Made by a program: the position numbers and the translations under genes. DNA of 64,000 nt from WTFY01 sp965203725 (lineage in GTDB: Bacteria > Pseudomonadota > Gammaproteobacteria > UBA4575): the NCBI GenBank assembly GCA_965203725.1, contig CBDBDH010000001.1, positions 310,001 through 374,000 on the forward strand. Reading direction: 5' to 3'. This document shows positions 15,081 through 24,531 of the stretch, one piece after another (the stretch's first letter is position 1; each line of letters opens with the position of its first letter). Under the pieces are notes generated by a model that saw nothing but the letters and a program-made list of their open reading frames with translations, did no database searches and had not been told where the DNA came from.

Positions 15081-15109
15081 ATTATACAAGCATGATTCAG
15101 TAACTGCAA
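15081..15109 (-). promoter_or_regulatory. Strong sigma-70 promoter of alkB-like gene
   Basis: On the minus strand, TTGCAG and a perfect TATAAT are separated by 17 bases. Transcription would start near 15074, giving a leader of about 125 bases. The leader contains direct repeats TATATACC-TCG-TATATACC near 15031-15049, which could be a regulator site. Confidence 0.75.
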
Positions 15110-15432
15110 ATACCCCCACGCATACCATAGCGCTGTGGAGTCTGCATGGATTTAATTTTTATATTCAATAACTTACAGGTAGACAGGCGGACATTTCCCT
15201 TTCCGTCCACATGACGAAATCATTTGCCGTTTTTCAGACGGTGCAATCGCCTGACAAGGGCGGTTTTCCGGGGGAGGCGAGGCCTTGCACGGCCCGGCTC
15301 CCGACACTCCCGAAACCTGTCTTCGGGACCACCCTGCGCGCTGGCTGGCAGACACGGAAAAGCCGCGCCGGACCCCGCGCCGGGCTGCTTCTCCTGTCCG
15401 TGGGTTTCGGGTTACGCGCCTGGATGGCGGGA
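15110..15432. other. Gap between alkB promoter and clpB 3' end
   Basis: No gene is supported. A small hairpin CCCGAA / TTCGGG lies near 15310-15328, and CCGGCGCGG is directly repeated near 15366-15390. No convincing T-tailed terminator for clpB was found. Confidence 0.4.
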
Positions 15433-18039
15433 TCAGGCGGCGATGGAGTTTGAGCTGGCAAACCTCAACTCGTCGCCCTGCAGGTCGACCCGCACGGTCT
15501 GCCCGGGCTGGATGTCGCCGGCCAGCAGGGCCTGGGCCAGCGGATTTCCCACCCGCTCCTGCACGGCCCGTCGCAGCGGGCGCGCTCCGTACACGGGATC
15601 GAATCCGGCTTCTGCAAGCTTGTTCAGGGCCGCCTCGGAGTACTCCAGGGTAATGTCCCGGTCGGCCACCCGCTTTTGCAAATGACCCAGCTGGATCTCC
15701 GTGATGGCCCGGATGTGCTCCTGGTTGAGTGAATGGAACACGATGCAGTCATCGATGCGGTTGATGAGTTCCGGCCTCAGCCGGGTGCCCACCAGGGCCA
15801 TCACCGCGGCCTTCATCTCCTCGTAATTGTCCACGCCCTCCCCTTCTGCCAGCGCAAATCCCTGGATCACATCGCTGCCTAGATTGGACGTCATGATGAT
15901 CACGGTATTCTTGAAGTCCACCGTACTGCCGTGCCCGTCGGTCAGGCGCCCGTCATCGAGCATCTGCAGCAGGAGGTTGAATACGTCCGGATGCGCCTTC
16001 TCGATTTCATCCATCAGCACCACGCTGTAGGGCTTGCGGCGAACGGCCTCGGTCAGGTAGCCGCCCTCCTCGTAGCCCACGTACCCCGGCGGGGCGCCGA
16101 TCAGGCGCGCCACGGAGTGCTTCTCCATGAACTCGGACATGTCGATGCGAATCAGGGCATCCTCGTTGTCGAACAGGAACTCGGTCAGGGCCTTGGTCAG
16201 CTCGGTCTTGCCCACCCCGGTGGGGCCGAGGAACAGAAACGAACCGTTCGGGCGCCGCGGATCGGAGATCCCGGCCCGCGACCTGCGAACGGCATCGGAA
16301 ATCACCTGCACCGCCTCATCCTGGCCGATGACCCGTGCACGCAGCTCCTGTTCCATGCGCAGCAGTTTCTCGCGCTCCCCGGAAAGCATCTTGGCCACCG
16401 GAATCCCCGTCCAGCGCGATACGATCTCGGCGACGGCCGTATCCGTCACCCGGTTGCGCAGCAGCCTGTTTTCCTCGCTGCCCGCATCGCCCGCCTGGCG
16501 CAGCTGCTTCTCCAGCTCGGGGATGCGCCCGTACTGCATCTCCGACATTTTTGCCAGATCGCCGGCGCGGTGCGCGGCATCGAGCTCGATGCGGGCCTGC
16601 TCCAGCGCCTCCTTGGTTTCCCGGGAGCTTTGCAGGACCGTCTTTTCCGAGCGCCAGACTTCCTCGAGGTCGGCATAGGACTTCTCCAGCCGGGCAATTT
16701 CTGCCTCCAGCTCCGCCAGGTGTTTCCTGGAGGCATCATCGGATTCCTTTTTCAGCGCTTCCCGCTCGATCTTGAGCTGGATCAGTTTGCGCTCGAGCCG
16801 GTCCATGGCCTCCGGCTTGGAGTCGATCTCCATGCGGATGCGCGAGGCGGCCTCGTCGATCAGGTCGATGGCCTTGTCCGGCAGCTGCCGGTCGCAGATG
16901 TAGCGATGCGAAAGGGTGACGGCATTGACGATGGCGGGGTCCGTGATGTCCACCCCGTGATGGGTCTCGTAACGCTCCTTCAGTCCGCGCAGGATTGCGA
17001 TCGTATCCTCCACGCCCGGCTCATCGACCAGGATCTTCTGGAAGCGCCGCTCCAGCGCGGCATCCTTCTCGATGTACTGGCGGTATTCATTCAGGGTGGT
17101 GGCCCCGACGCAGTGGAGTTCTCCGCGGGCCAGCGCCGGCTTGAGCATGTTGCCGGCATCCATGGCCCCCTCGGCCCGGCCGGCCCCGACCATGGTGTGC
17201 AGCTCGTCAATGAACAGTATGATCTGGCCTTCCTGCCGGGAAAGCTCCTTCAGTACGGCCTTCAGCCGCTCTTCGAACTCGCCCCGGAATTTCGCACCGG
17301 CCACCAGGGCGCTCAGGTCCAGGGACAGGAGCTTCTTGTTCCTGATGCCCTCGGGCACTTCGCCGTTGACGATGCGCTGCGCCAGGCCTTCGACGATGGC
17401 GGTTTTCCCGACACCGGGGGCGCCGATGAGCACCGGGTTGTTCTTGGTGCGCCGCTGCAGCACCTGTATCGCGCGGCGGATTTCATCATCGCGCCCGATC
17501 ACCGGGTCGAGCTTGCCCTTCAGGGCCTCGGCGGTCAGGTCGATCGTGTACTTGCCCAGGGCCTGGCGGGTGTCCTCGGCGTTCGGGTCGGTGACATTTT
17601 CCCCGGAACGCATCGACTTGAAGGAGGCGGCCACGGCGGACTTGTCGGCGCCGGCCTCGCGCAGGATGCGGCCCAGTTCCCCCCTGTCTTCCAGGGCAGC
17701 CAGCGCGAACACTTCCGAGGCGATGTATTCATCGCCCTGCTGCTGGGCCAGCCGGTCCGTGACATTGAGCAGGTTTCCCAGCGCATTGGAGAGGTGGATT
17801 TCGCCTGCGGTGCCGGACACCGCGGGCAGTCCTTGCACCGCTCGCTCGCAGTGCTGGCGGATCCGGGCGACGTCGGCGCCGGCGCGCTGCAGCACGGCAG
17901 CCACGGAACTGTTTTCCTGGGTGAGCATGGCCAGCATGAGGTGCACCGGCTCGATGAACTGGTGTTCACGGCCCGCGGCCATGGACTGGGCCTCCTGCAG
18001 CGCAAGCTGGAACCTGGCGGTGAGTTTTTCCATTCGCAT
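15433..18039 (-). CDS. clpB: ClpB protein disaggregase
   Basis: The 868-residue protein is the AAA+ disaggregase that works with DnaK to rescue aggregated proteins. It shows, in order, the N-terminal repeat domain (FQLALQEAQSMAAGREHQFIEP), the first Walker A GAPGVGKTAIVEGL, a long coiled-coil middle domain of about 120 residues, and the second Walker A GPTGVGKTELTKAL with LMDEIEKAHPDV. The start MRMEKLT at 18039 matches the E. coli N terminus (MRLDRLT) and lies behind GGAG; an ATG two codons later is also possible. The long upstream in-frame extension overlaps pgeF and is rejected. Heat-shock regulation is expected for the family; no sigma-32 promoter was identified. It follows rluD and pgeF in the same direction. 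Confidence 0.97.
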   Translation of the reverse strand: MRMEKLTARFQLALQEAQSMAAGREHQFIEPVHLMLAMLTQENSSVAAVLQRAGADVARIRQHCERAVQGLPAVSGTAGEIHLSNALGNLLNVTDRLAQQQGDEYIASEVFALAALEDRGELGRILREAGADKSAVAASFKSMRSGENVTDPNAEDTRQALGKYTIDLTAEALKGKLDPVIGRDDEIRRAIQVLQRRTKNNPVLIGAPGVGKTAIVEGLAQRIVNGEVPEGIRNKKLLSLDLSALVAGAKFRGEFEERLKAVLKELSRQEGQIILFIDELHTMVGAGRAEGAMDAGNMLKPALARGELHCVGATTLNEYRQYIEKDAALERRFQKILVDEPGVEDTIAILRGLKERYETHHGVDITDPAIVNAVTLSHRYICDRQLPDKAIDLIDEAASRIRMEIDSKPEAMDRLERKLIQLKIEREALKKESDDASRKHLAELEAEIARLEKSYADLEEVWRSEKTVLQSSRETKEALEQARIELDAAHRAGDLAKMSEMQYGRIPELEKQLRQAGDAGSEENRLLRNRVTDTAVAEIVSRWTGIPVAKMLSGEREKLLRMEQELRARVIGQDEAVQVISDAVRRSRAGISDPRRPNGSFLFLGPTGVGKTELTKALTEFLFDNEDALIRIDMSEFMEKHSVARLIGAPPGYVGYEEGGYLTEAVRRKPYSVVLMDEIEKAHPDVFNLLLQMLDDGRLTDGHGSTVDFKNTVIIMTSNLGSDVIQGFALAEGEGVDNYEEMKAAVMALVGTRLRPELINRIDDCIVFHSLNQEHIRAITEIQLGHLQKRVADRDITLEYSEAALNKLAEAGFDPVYGARPLRRAVQERVGNPLAQALLAGDIQPGQTVRVDLQGDELRFASSNSIAA

Positions 18040-18124
18040 CCTCGGACTCCGGATAATTCTGTCTCCCTGTCCTGTGAAATGGGGGCTCGGGGCCGGGGAT
18101 TCAAGCGCCCGGATGCGAATTTCG

Positions 18125-18874
18125 CTACGGCTCCAGCCAGACCAGGGTCGCCATGCGCCCCGTGGTGCCGTCACGCCGGTAGGAAAAGAATTCCTCCTGC
18201 TGGGTATAAGTGCAGTGCGTGCCTCCCGATACCGCGTGCACGCCCTCGGCCGCAAGCAGGCTTCTTGCGATCCGGTAGAGATCGGCCAGGCATTTGCCGG
18301 GGCGCCCGGGCGCAAAGGCCGGGGCGAGACCGGCGGACTTGGCGACGAACCGCTCCCTGAGTGCCTCGCTGACCTCGAATCGGGCCGGCCCGATGGCCGG
18401 CCCCAGCCAGCAAAGCAGTTGCGAGGCTGCCACCGGCATGGCACGCACGGTGTTTTCCAGCACCCCGTCCAGCAGGCCGCGCCAGCCGGCATGGGCCACG
18501 GCCACACAGCCGCCCCGCCGGTCGCAGAACAGCACGGGCAGGCAGTCCGCGGTCTGCACGGCACAGACGGTCCCCCGCACGGTGGTGCAGGCCGCATCGG
18601 CGCGAATCGCCTCGCCCGGGGCTGCGGGAAGACGGATCACCTGCGTGCCGTGGCGCTGCTCCAGCCAGCAGGGTTCGCCCGGAAGCGCCAGGGTCTCGCG
18701 CAGCAGCCGGCGGTTTTGCTCGACGTGCTGCGCGCGGTCCCCGACATGCAGGCCCAGGTTGAAGCCCGAATACCGGCCCTCGCTGAAGCCGCCGGCGCGC
18801 GTGGTCGATGCGCCGCGCACGCCCGGCGGGGCCGGCCAGTCCGGCGTGAGCCACTCAGGAGACTGCACGGACAT
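18125..18874 (-). CDS. pgeF: Purine nucleoside phosphorylase / laccase-domain protein PgeF
   Basis: This 249-residue protein is of the YfiH/PgeF (DUF152) family. The signatures are present: FNLGLHVGD, QRHGTQV, QTADCLPVL and AVAHAGWRGLL, containing the Cys and His ligands of the active site. Family members were described as laccase-like, later as purine nucleoside phosphorylases, and in E. coli as a cell-wall quality-control enzyme. It overlaps the 3' end of rluD by 20 bases, as in many gammaproteobacteria. Confidence 0.93.
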   Translation of the reverse strand: MSVQSPEWLTPDWPAPPGVRGASTTRAGGFSEGRYSGFNLGLHVGDRAQHVEQNRRLLRETLALPGEPCWLEQRHGTQVIRLPAAPGEAIRADAACTTVRGTVCAVQTADCLPVLFCDRRGGCVAVAHAGWRGLLDGVLENTVRAMPVAASQLLCWLGPAIGPARFEVSEALRERFVAKSAGLAPAFAPGRPGKCLADLYRIARSLLAAEGVHAVSGGTHCTYTQQEEFFSYRRDGTTGRMATLVWLEP

Positions 18875-19805
18875 GCCCGGCCAGCGTATCCAGAAGCTGC
18901 TGGAAGTCCTGCGACAGGGGCGCGCTCCAGGCGCACCGGCTCCCGCCTTCCGGATGGGTGAGTTCGAGATGGCTCGCGTGCAGGGCCTGGCGGGGAAACC
19001 CGGCCAGGGCCCGGGTCACGGCATCCTCGCCTGCCCTGACTTTTCTCCCGTACACCGGATCGCCGACCACCGGGAACCTGAGATGCGCCATGTGCACCCG
19101 GATCTGGTGGGTTCTTCCGGTCTCAAGCCGCGCCTCGAGCAGCGTGCACGGTCCGAGCTTGCGGCGCACCCGGTAGTGCGTGACGGCGGGTTTTCCGGAA
19201 GAGCGCACGGCCATCTTCTTGCGATCGACGGCATGCCTGCCAAGCGGTGCATCGACCGTCCCGCCCGCGATCACCCGGCCGTGCACCAGGACCGCATACC
19301 TCCGGCTCACCCGGCGCTGCTGCAACTGCTCGACCAGCGCACGATGGCTTTGCAGCCGGCGGGCCACCAGCAACAGTCCGCTGGTGTCCTTGTCCAGACG
19401 GTGCACAATGCCGGCCCTCGGGATGGCGGACAGGCCGGGATCATGGTGGAGCAGCGCATTGGCCAGGGTGCCTGCAGGATTGCCCGCACCGGGATGCACC
19501 ACCAGCCCGGCGGGCTTGTTGACGACCAGCAAGGACCGGTCTTCGTGGACGATTTCAAGATCCATTTCCTCGGGCAACAGCGGGGTTTCCCCGCTCGGGC
19601 GCACCCGCCCCTCGACCCGCTCACCCCCGGAGATGACGTCGCGGGGACGCAGCGCCCTGCCATCCACCAGCAGCTCACGGCGGCGGATGCATTCCTGCAA
19701 ACGGGTGCGCGAATACTCCGGATACATCCGTGACAATGCGGCGTCGATGCGCAGTCCCGCGAATGCGGCAGGGATTACGGCTGACAGGTGATGGTCGTCA
19801 CTCAT
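18855..19805 (-). CDS. rluD: 23S rRNA pseudouridine synthase RluD
   Basis: The 316-residue protein is an RluA-family pseudouridine synthase; RluD modifies U1911, U1915 and U1917 of helix 69. An N-terminal S4-like domain (RIDAALSRMYPEYSRTRLQECI) precedes the catalytic domain, whose motif GIVHRLDKDTSGLLLVAR carries the catalytic Asp. The later block GRTHQIRVHMAHL is also conserved. The ATG at 19805 is chosen because longer in-frame starts extend into divergent bamD. Placement opposite bamD, with pgeF and clpB downstream, is the usual gammaproteobacterial order and supports RluD over RluC. Confidence 0.94.
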   Translation of the reverse strand: MSDDHHLSAVIPAAFAGLRIDAALSRMYPEYSRTRLQECIRRRELLVDGRALRPRDVISGGERVEGRVRPSGETPLLPEEMDLEIVHEDRSLLVVNKPAGLVVHPGAGNPAGTLANALLHHDPGLSAIPRAGIVHRLDKDTSGLLLVARRLQSHRALVEQLQQRRVSRRYAVLVHGRVIAGGTVDAPLGRHAVDRKKMAVRSSGKPAVTHYRVRRKLGPCTLLEARLETGRTHQIRVHMAHLRFPVVGDPVYGRKVRAGEDAVTRALAGFPRQALHASHLELTHPEGGSRCAWSAPLSQDFQQLLDTLAGHVRAVS

Positions 19806-19848
19806 GGTCCATGCGGTCGGGCCGGAAAAAGAGCTATACTCGGAGCCC

Positions 19849-20757
19849 ATGAAAATACATGCCCCGAATTTTACGGCTTTTGCACCGCGCCTGCTTGCCC
19901 TCCTCGTTTGCCTGGGCCTGTTGAGCGGCTGTGCGGTCCTCAACCTGTTCCAGGGCCCGCAGGAGGAAGAGGAAAGCGCGGAAATCACTGCGGACGAAGC
20001 GGCCTCGGAACTTTACGGGCAAGCGCACAGGGCGCTGGTGCGCAGCCGTGACTACGTCACGGCCATCGAGAAGTACGAGTTGCTGGAATCCCGTTATCCC
20101 TTCGGGCGCTACGCACAGCAGGCCCAGCTCGAACTGAGCTACGCCTACTACAAGCAAAACGACTACGAGCGCGCACTGGATACCGTCAACCGGTTCATCA
20201 AGCTGAACCCGCGGCACCCGAGCATCGCCTATGCCTATTACATCAAGGGACTCGCCACCTTCGACAGCGGAAGGAATTTCGTGCACTACATCATGGAGCG
20301 CGATCCCTCCTACAACGATCCCACCTCCTTGTACGAAGCCTTCAAGATCTTCGACTTCATCATCGAGGAATACCCGAACAGCAAGTACACCGAGGATGCC
20401 AAGTGGCGCATGGTGTACCTGCGCAACGAACTGGCGGAGTATGAGCTCAAGGTCGCGGATTTCTACCTGCGCCGGGGCGCTTATGTGGCTGCCGCCAACC
20501 GTGCGCGCTATGTCCTCGAGCACTACCAGGGCGCCGAGGCCATGCCGCAGGCGCTGTACCTGCTGGAACAGGCCTATACCAAGCTCGGCCTCGATGACCT
20601 AGCCGGCGACACCCGCCGGGTGTACGCAGAAAATTTCCAGACTGCGGCGGATGGCCGGATCCCTGCGCGGCTTGCCCTGTACAGGAAAAGCTGTGCGGAA
20701 GGCCTCTGGGCACGCGCGCTGGAAACCCTGCGCGTGAAGACCTACGACTGCGACTGA
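19849..20757 (+). CDS. bamD: Outer-membrane assembly lipoprotein BamD
   Basis: This 302-residue lipoprotein is a component of the BAM complex, which inserts beta-barrel proteins. It has a lipoprotein signal peptide with lipobox LLSGC (Cys near residue 26), an acidic linker, and then tetratricopeptide-type repeats (ALVRSRDYVTAIEKYELLESRYPFG, AYYKQNDYERALDTVNRFIKLNP). The start at 19849 is preferred because it places the signal peptide at the N terminus; an ATG at 19804 would add 15 residues. Its 3' end overlaps convergent nadE by 16 bases. It is about 60 residues longer than E. coli BamD, mostly in the C-terminal helices. Confidence 0.95.
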   Translation: MKIHAPNFTAFAPRLLALLVCLGLLSGCAVLNLFQGPQEEEESAEITADEAASELYGQAHRALVRSRDYVTAIEKYELLESRYPFGRYAQQAQLELSYAYYKQNDYERALDTVNRFIKLNPRHPSIAYAYYIKGLATFDSGRNFVHYIMERDPSYNDPTSLYEAFKIFDFIIEEYPNSKYTEDAKWRMVYLRNELAEYELKVADFYLRRGAYVAAANRARYVLEHYQGAEAMPQALYLLEQAYTKLGLDDLAGDTRRVYAENFQTAADGRIPARLALYRKSCAEGLWARALETLRVKTYDCD

Positions 20758-22397
20758 GTTCCCGGCGCGTCCAGGTTTCGCAGGAAGCCGCTGGTGATCG
20801 GGTAACGGCGGTCCTTGCCAAAGGCACGGCGCGTGATCTTGACCCCCGGGGGTGCCTGGCGCCTCTTGTACTCGTTTCGCAGCACCATGGCCACGACACG
20901 CTCGACCACCTGCCGGTCGAACCCTTCCCCGACGATGTCATCCACGGTCAGGTCCTGCTCGACGAATTTTTCCAGGATCGGGTCAAGCTGCTCATAGGGC
21001 GGCAGGCTGTCGCGGTCGACCTGGTCCGGGGCAAGTTCAGCGCTCGGCTCGCGTTGCAGCACGCGCTCCGGGATGACCTGACCGAGCCCGTTTCTGTACC
21101 TCGCCAGCTCGTACACCAGGGTCTTGGACACATCTTTCAGCGGCGCAAACCCCCCTGCCATGTCGCCGTACAGGGTGGCATACCCGACGGACATTTCGCT
21201 CTTGTTCCCGGTCGTCAGCAACAGCCTTCCGGTACGGTTTGACAACGCCATGAGGAACACCCCGCGAAGACGCGACTGGATGTTTTGCTCGGTCACATCC
21301 TGTGCACGACCCGGCGCCACCGGGGCCAGGCCATCCGTGACCGCCGCATAGGCCGCCTCGATGGGAATCTGGTCCAGCTGCACCCCCAGGCCCGCAGCCA
21401 GCCGCCCGGCGTCCTCGACGCTCATCGCGGAGGTGTAGCGAAACGGCATCATCACCGCGTGAACACGTTCGGCCCCGAGGGCATCGACCGCGAGCACCAG
21501 CGTCAGGGCCGAGTCCACTCCGCCGGACAAACCCAGCACTACGCCGTCGAAGCGGTTTTTCCGTACGTAGTCCCGCACCCCCAGCACCAGCGCACGGTAC
21601 ACCGATTCGCCACCCGCCAGGGGGTCATGCAGGCAGTCACTGTCCAGCAGGTCCGCACCGGCCCTCGAGTACTGCACGGCGAAGATCCCCTGCTCGAACA
21701 CCGGTGCGCGCAGGCAGGGCCTGCCCTGGCGATTGATGCAGCAGGACTCCCCGTCGAATACGAGTTCGTCCTGTCCGCCGACCTGGTTGACATACACGAT
21801 CGGCACCTGCTGCTCGCGGGTACGGGCCCTCAGGATCTCGAGCCGCTCCTGCGTCTTTCGGACCCGGTAGGGACTGGCATTGATATTGATGATGAGTTCG
21901 GCGCCCGCTTCCACTGCCTGCTCCACGGGCGCGCCCGTCCAGATGTCCTCGCAGATCGTGATGCCGACCCGCACCCCCCGGATGTCCGTCACGCAGGCCT
22001 CGTCTCCGGCCCGGAAATACCGCTTTTCGTCAAACACCTCGTAGTTCGGCAGCCGCTGCTTGTGGTACACCGCCTGTATGGCCCCGTCGCGGATCACGAA
22101 TGCCGAATTGAACAGCTTGCCGTCTTCCCTGGAAGGCGCACCGAGCACAACCTGAATGCCGTGGACCTCGCGGCAGACGGTCTGCAGGCAGAGCTCGACG
22201 CCCGGCAGGAGCGTCGCGTTGAACAGCAGGTCCTCCAGCGGGTACCCGGTCAGGGACAGCTCGGAAAACACGACCAGGTCGGCACCCAGGTGATCGCGCG
22301 CATGCACGGCGTTTTCAATGATCTGGCGGGTATTTCCCTGCAGGTCTCCCACCAGGAAATTGCATTGCGCCAGGGCGATGTCCAGTGTGTCTTTCAT
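20742..22397 (-). CDS. nadE: Glutamine-dependent NAD(+) synthetase
   Basis: The 551-residue enzyme forms NAD from deamido-NAD with glutamine. The N-terminal carbon-nitrogen hydrolase domain supplies ammonia and shows the Glu-Lys-Cys triad: E46 in FSELSLTGYP, Lys in YHKQRLPNY and Cys in GITICEDIW. The C-terminal synthetase domain has the ATP P-loop LGLSGGVDSALT and LLLTTGNKSEMSVGYATLYGD. The start ATG at 22397 lies 22 bases after sucD, suggesting a sucC-sucD-nadE transcript. Longer in-frame starts overlap sucD. Confidence 0.96.
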   Translation of the reverse strand: MKDTLDIALAQCNFLVGDLQGNTRQIIENAVHARDHLGADLVVFSELSLTGYPLEDLLFNATLLPGVELCLQTVCREVHGIQVVLGAPSREDGKLFNSAFVIRDGAIQAVYHKQRLPNYEVFDEKRYFRAGDEACVTDIRGVRVGITICEDIWTGAPVEQAVEAGAELIININASPYRVRKTQERLEILRARTREQQVPIVYVNQVGGQDELVFDGESCCINRQGRPCLRAPVFEQGIFAVQYSRAGADLLDSDCLHDPLAGGESVYRALVLGVRDYVRKNRFDGVVLGLSGGVDSALTLVLAVDALGAERVHAVMMPFRYTSAMSVEDAGRLAAGLGVQLDQIPIEAAYAAVTDGLAPVAPGRAQDVTEQNIQSRLRGVFLMALSNRTGRLLLTTGNKSEMSVGYATLYGDMAGGFAPLKDVSKTLVYELARYRNGLGQVIPERVLQREPSAELAPDQVDRDSLPPYEQLDPILEKFVEQDLTVDDIVGEGFDRQVVERVVAMVLRNEYKRRQAPPGVKITRRAFGKDRRYPITSGFLRNLDAPGTQSQS

Positions 22398-22419
22398 CAC
22401 GGCTCGAAAGCCCGGCCCG

Positions 22420-23292
22420 TCAACGGTCCAGCAGGTCGCGCATGAGGGCGCCGAGCTCGGCGGGGCTGCGCGAGGTGGTGACCCCGGCCTTCTCGAAGGC
22501 CCGGTACTTCTGTTCGGCGGTTCCCTGGCCCCCGCTGATGATTGCCCCGGCATGCCCCATGCGTTTGCCGGCAGGAGCGGTGACCCCCGCCACATAGGCG
22601 ACGACCGGCTTGGATACCTGGTCCTGGATGAACTCGGCCGCCTGTTCCTCGGCCGTGCCGCCGATCTCGCCCACCAGGATGATGCCTTGCGTGGCCCCAT
22701 CCTGTTCAAACAGCGCCAGGCAGTCGATGAAGTCCAGCCCGTGGATCGGGTCCCCGCCGATCCCTATGCAAGTGGATTGCCCCATGCCCGACTGTACGGT
22801 CTGGTCCACGGCGACATACGTCAGGGTGCCCGAGCGTGAAACGATTCCCACCTGGCCGGGATGGTGAATGTCACCGGGCATGATGCCGATCTTGCATTCG
22901 CCCGGCGTGATGATCCCCGGGCAATTCGGCCCCACCAGCCGCGAATCCGAATGCTCCAGCACCGCCTTCACCTTCACCATGTCCAGGATCGGCACCCCTT
23001 CGGTAATGCACACCACCAGCGGAATCCCCGCGTAGACGGACTCGAGAATCGCGTCTGCGGCAAAAGCGGCCGGCACGTAGATGACGCTGGCGTCGATTTC
23101 ATGCGCCCGGCGTGCCTGCTCCACGGTGTCGTACACGGGAAGCCCGAGATGGGAGCTGCCGCCGCGCCCGGGCGTCACCCCGGCGACCACGTGCGTGCCG
23201 TAGTCCAGGGCCTGGCGGGTATGAAACGTACCCTGGGTGCCTGTCATGCCCTGGCACAGGACCTTCGTATTTCTCCCGACAAGAACGCTCAT
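22420..23292 (-). CDS. sucD: Succinyl-CoA synthetase alpha subunit
   Basis: This 290-residue TCA-cycle subunit binds CoA and carries the phosphohistidine. CoA-binding motifs (GMTGTQGTFHTRQAL, GVTPGRGG) are at the N terminus, and the phosphohistidine loop GKRMGHAGAI with the following GGQGTAEQK is intact. Its partner sucC ends 26 bases upstream. The sucAB genes are not adjacent, unlike in enterobacteria. Confidence 0.97.
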   Translation of the reverse strand: MSVLVGRNTKVLCQGMTGTQGTFHTRQALDYGTHVVAGVTPGRGGSSHLGLPVYDTVEQARRAHEIDASVIYVPAAFAADAILESVYAGIPLVVCITEGVPILDMVKVKAVLEHSDSRLVGPNCPGIITPGECKIGIMPGDIHHPGQVGIVSRSGTLTYVAVDQTVQSGMGQSTCIGIGGDPIHGLDFIDCLALFEQDGATQGIILVGEIGGTAEEQAAEFIQDQVSKPVVAYVAGVTAPAGKRMGHAGAIISGGQGTAEQKYRAFEKAGVTTSRSPAELGALMRDLLDR

Positions 23293-23318
23293 GGTCTGCA
23301 GGCCAGCGGTGTACCCGT

Positions 23319-24482
23319 TCAGGTTCGGGCAAGACGGATCGCCCGTTGTGCCGCTTCGGTCAGTGTATCGGCCTGGTGAAGCCGGGCATGCCGGTTCTCG
23401 AGCAACTGCCTGCCCTGCTGCGCCCGGGTACCCTGCAGCAAGACGACGACCGGGACCTTCAGCGAAACGCTCTGCAGGGCATCGAGAATGCCCTGCGCGA
23501 TGAGGTCGCAGCGCACGATACCGCCGAAAATGTTGACCAGCACCGCCTTGACCCCGGCATCACGCACCACCAGCTTGAACGCTTCGGCCACCTTCTCCTG
23601 CGTGATCGCACCCCCCACGTCCAGGAAATTGGCGGGTTCCCCACCGTGATGCTTGACGAGGTCCATGGTGGCCATGGCCAGCCCGGCCCCGTTCACGATG
23701 CAGCCGATGCTGCCGCCCAGCTGGATGTAATTGAGACCCAGCGCGCAGGCCTGTTCCTCGTGGCGGTTTCCCTGCGCGGGATCGCGAAGTTCCGCGATCT
23801 CCGCCTGCCGGTACAAGGCGTTGTCATCGATGTTGATCTTGGCATCCAGTGCCGCCAGCCGGCCCTCCCCGTCGAGGATGAGCGGATTGATTTCCACCAG
23901 GCTGCAATCGCTGCTAACAAACAGCTCGAACAGCGCAAACAGGATCTCCTGCAACTGCCGGACCTGGTCGTTTTGCAGGCCCAGGGCATAGGCCAGGGTA
24001 CGAGCCTGGCCGGGCTGCAGACCGGCCCCCGGATGAACCGGCTGCGTCAGGATCCTGTCCGGGGCCTGCTGTGCGACCTGTTCGATATCCATGCCGCCCT
24101 CGGCGGATGCGATGATCGCAACCTGCCCGCGCCCTCGGTCTACCAGCAGGGCCAGGTACAGCTCGCGGCGGATCTCGACGGCCTTCTCGAGCAAGACGGC
24201 CTGCACCGGCAGGCCGTCCTCACCGGTCTGGCGGGTCACCAGCCGGGTTCCGAGCATCCCGGAGACGGCGGAGACAAGTTCCTGCCGGTTGTCAGAACGC
24301 ACCACCCCCCCGGCCTTGCCGCGCCCGCCGGCATGCACCTGGGCCTTGGCCACCCAGGTGTGCGACTCCAGCGACTCGCAGAACTGCTCGATATCGTCGC
24401 CGGCGCGGATCAGGTGTGAGTCTGGAACAGGCACGCCAAAGCGCGAGAAAATGGCCTTGGCCTGGTATTCATGTATATTCAT
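23319..24482 (-). CDS. sucC: Succinyl-CoA synthetase beta subunit
   Basis: The 387-residue ATP-grasp subunit determines nucleotide use in succinyl-CoA synthetase. The N terminus MNIHEYQAKAIFSRFGVPVP is diagnostic and fixes the start at 24482. The nucleotide-binding loop VHAGGRGKAGGV, the metal-binding SLVEINPLIL and the C-terminal NIFGGIVRCDLIAQGI are intact. It is the first gene of sucC-sucD-nadE and is divergent from coaE. Length matches the usual 388 residues. Confidence 0.97.
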   Translation of the reverse strand: MNIHEYQAKAIFSRFGVPVPDSHLIRAGDDIEQFCESLESHTWVAKAQVHAGGRGKAGGVVRSDNRQELVSAVSGMLGTRLVTRQTGEDGLPVQAVLLEKAVEIRRELYLALLVDRGRGQVAIIASAEGGMDIEQVAQQAPDRILTQPVHPGAGLQPGQARTLAYALGLQNDQVRQLQEILFALFELFVSSDCSLVEINPLILDGEGRLAALDAKINIDDNALYRQAEIAELRDPAQGNRHEEQACALGLNYIQLGGSIGCIVNGAGLAMATMDLVKHHGGEPANFLDVGGAITQEKVAEAFKLVVRDAGVKAVLVNIFGGIVRCDLIAQGILDALQSVSLKVPVVVLLQGTRAQQGRQLLENRHARLHQADTLTEAAQRAIRLART

Positions 24483-24531
24483 AAGGTGAGTTGCAAAGCG
24501 AGTTTTTACAGTATACCCCGTATCCAGAACG
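24483..24531. promoter_or_regulatory. Divergent sucC / coaE promoter region
   Basis: Only 49 bases separate the two starts, so both promoters must lie here or inside the genes. A TATACT-like box is readable in the sucC direction, and TTGCAA with TATACC (15-base spacing) in the coaE direction. Neither is a strong match. Confidence 0.35.

Noticed and set aside
15931..18360. 809-codon plus-strand frame opposite clpB
   Set aside because: Antisense shadow of a certain gene; no recognisable domain.
15433..18597. Single 1054-residue frame containing clpB
   Set aside because: The first 186 codons are out-of-frame pgeF and intergenic sequence; ClpB begins at MRMEKLT.
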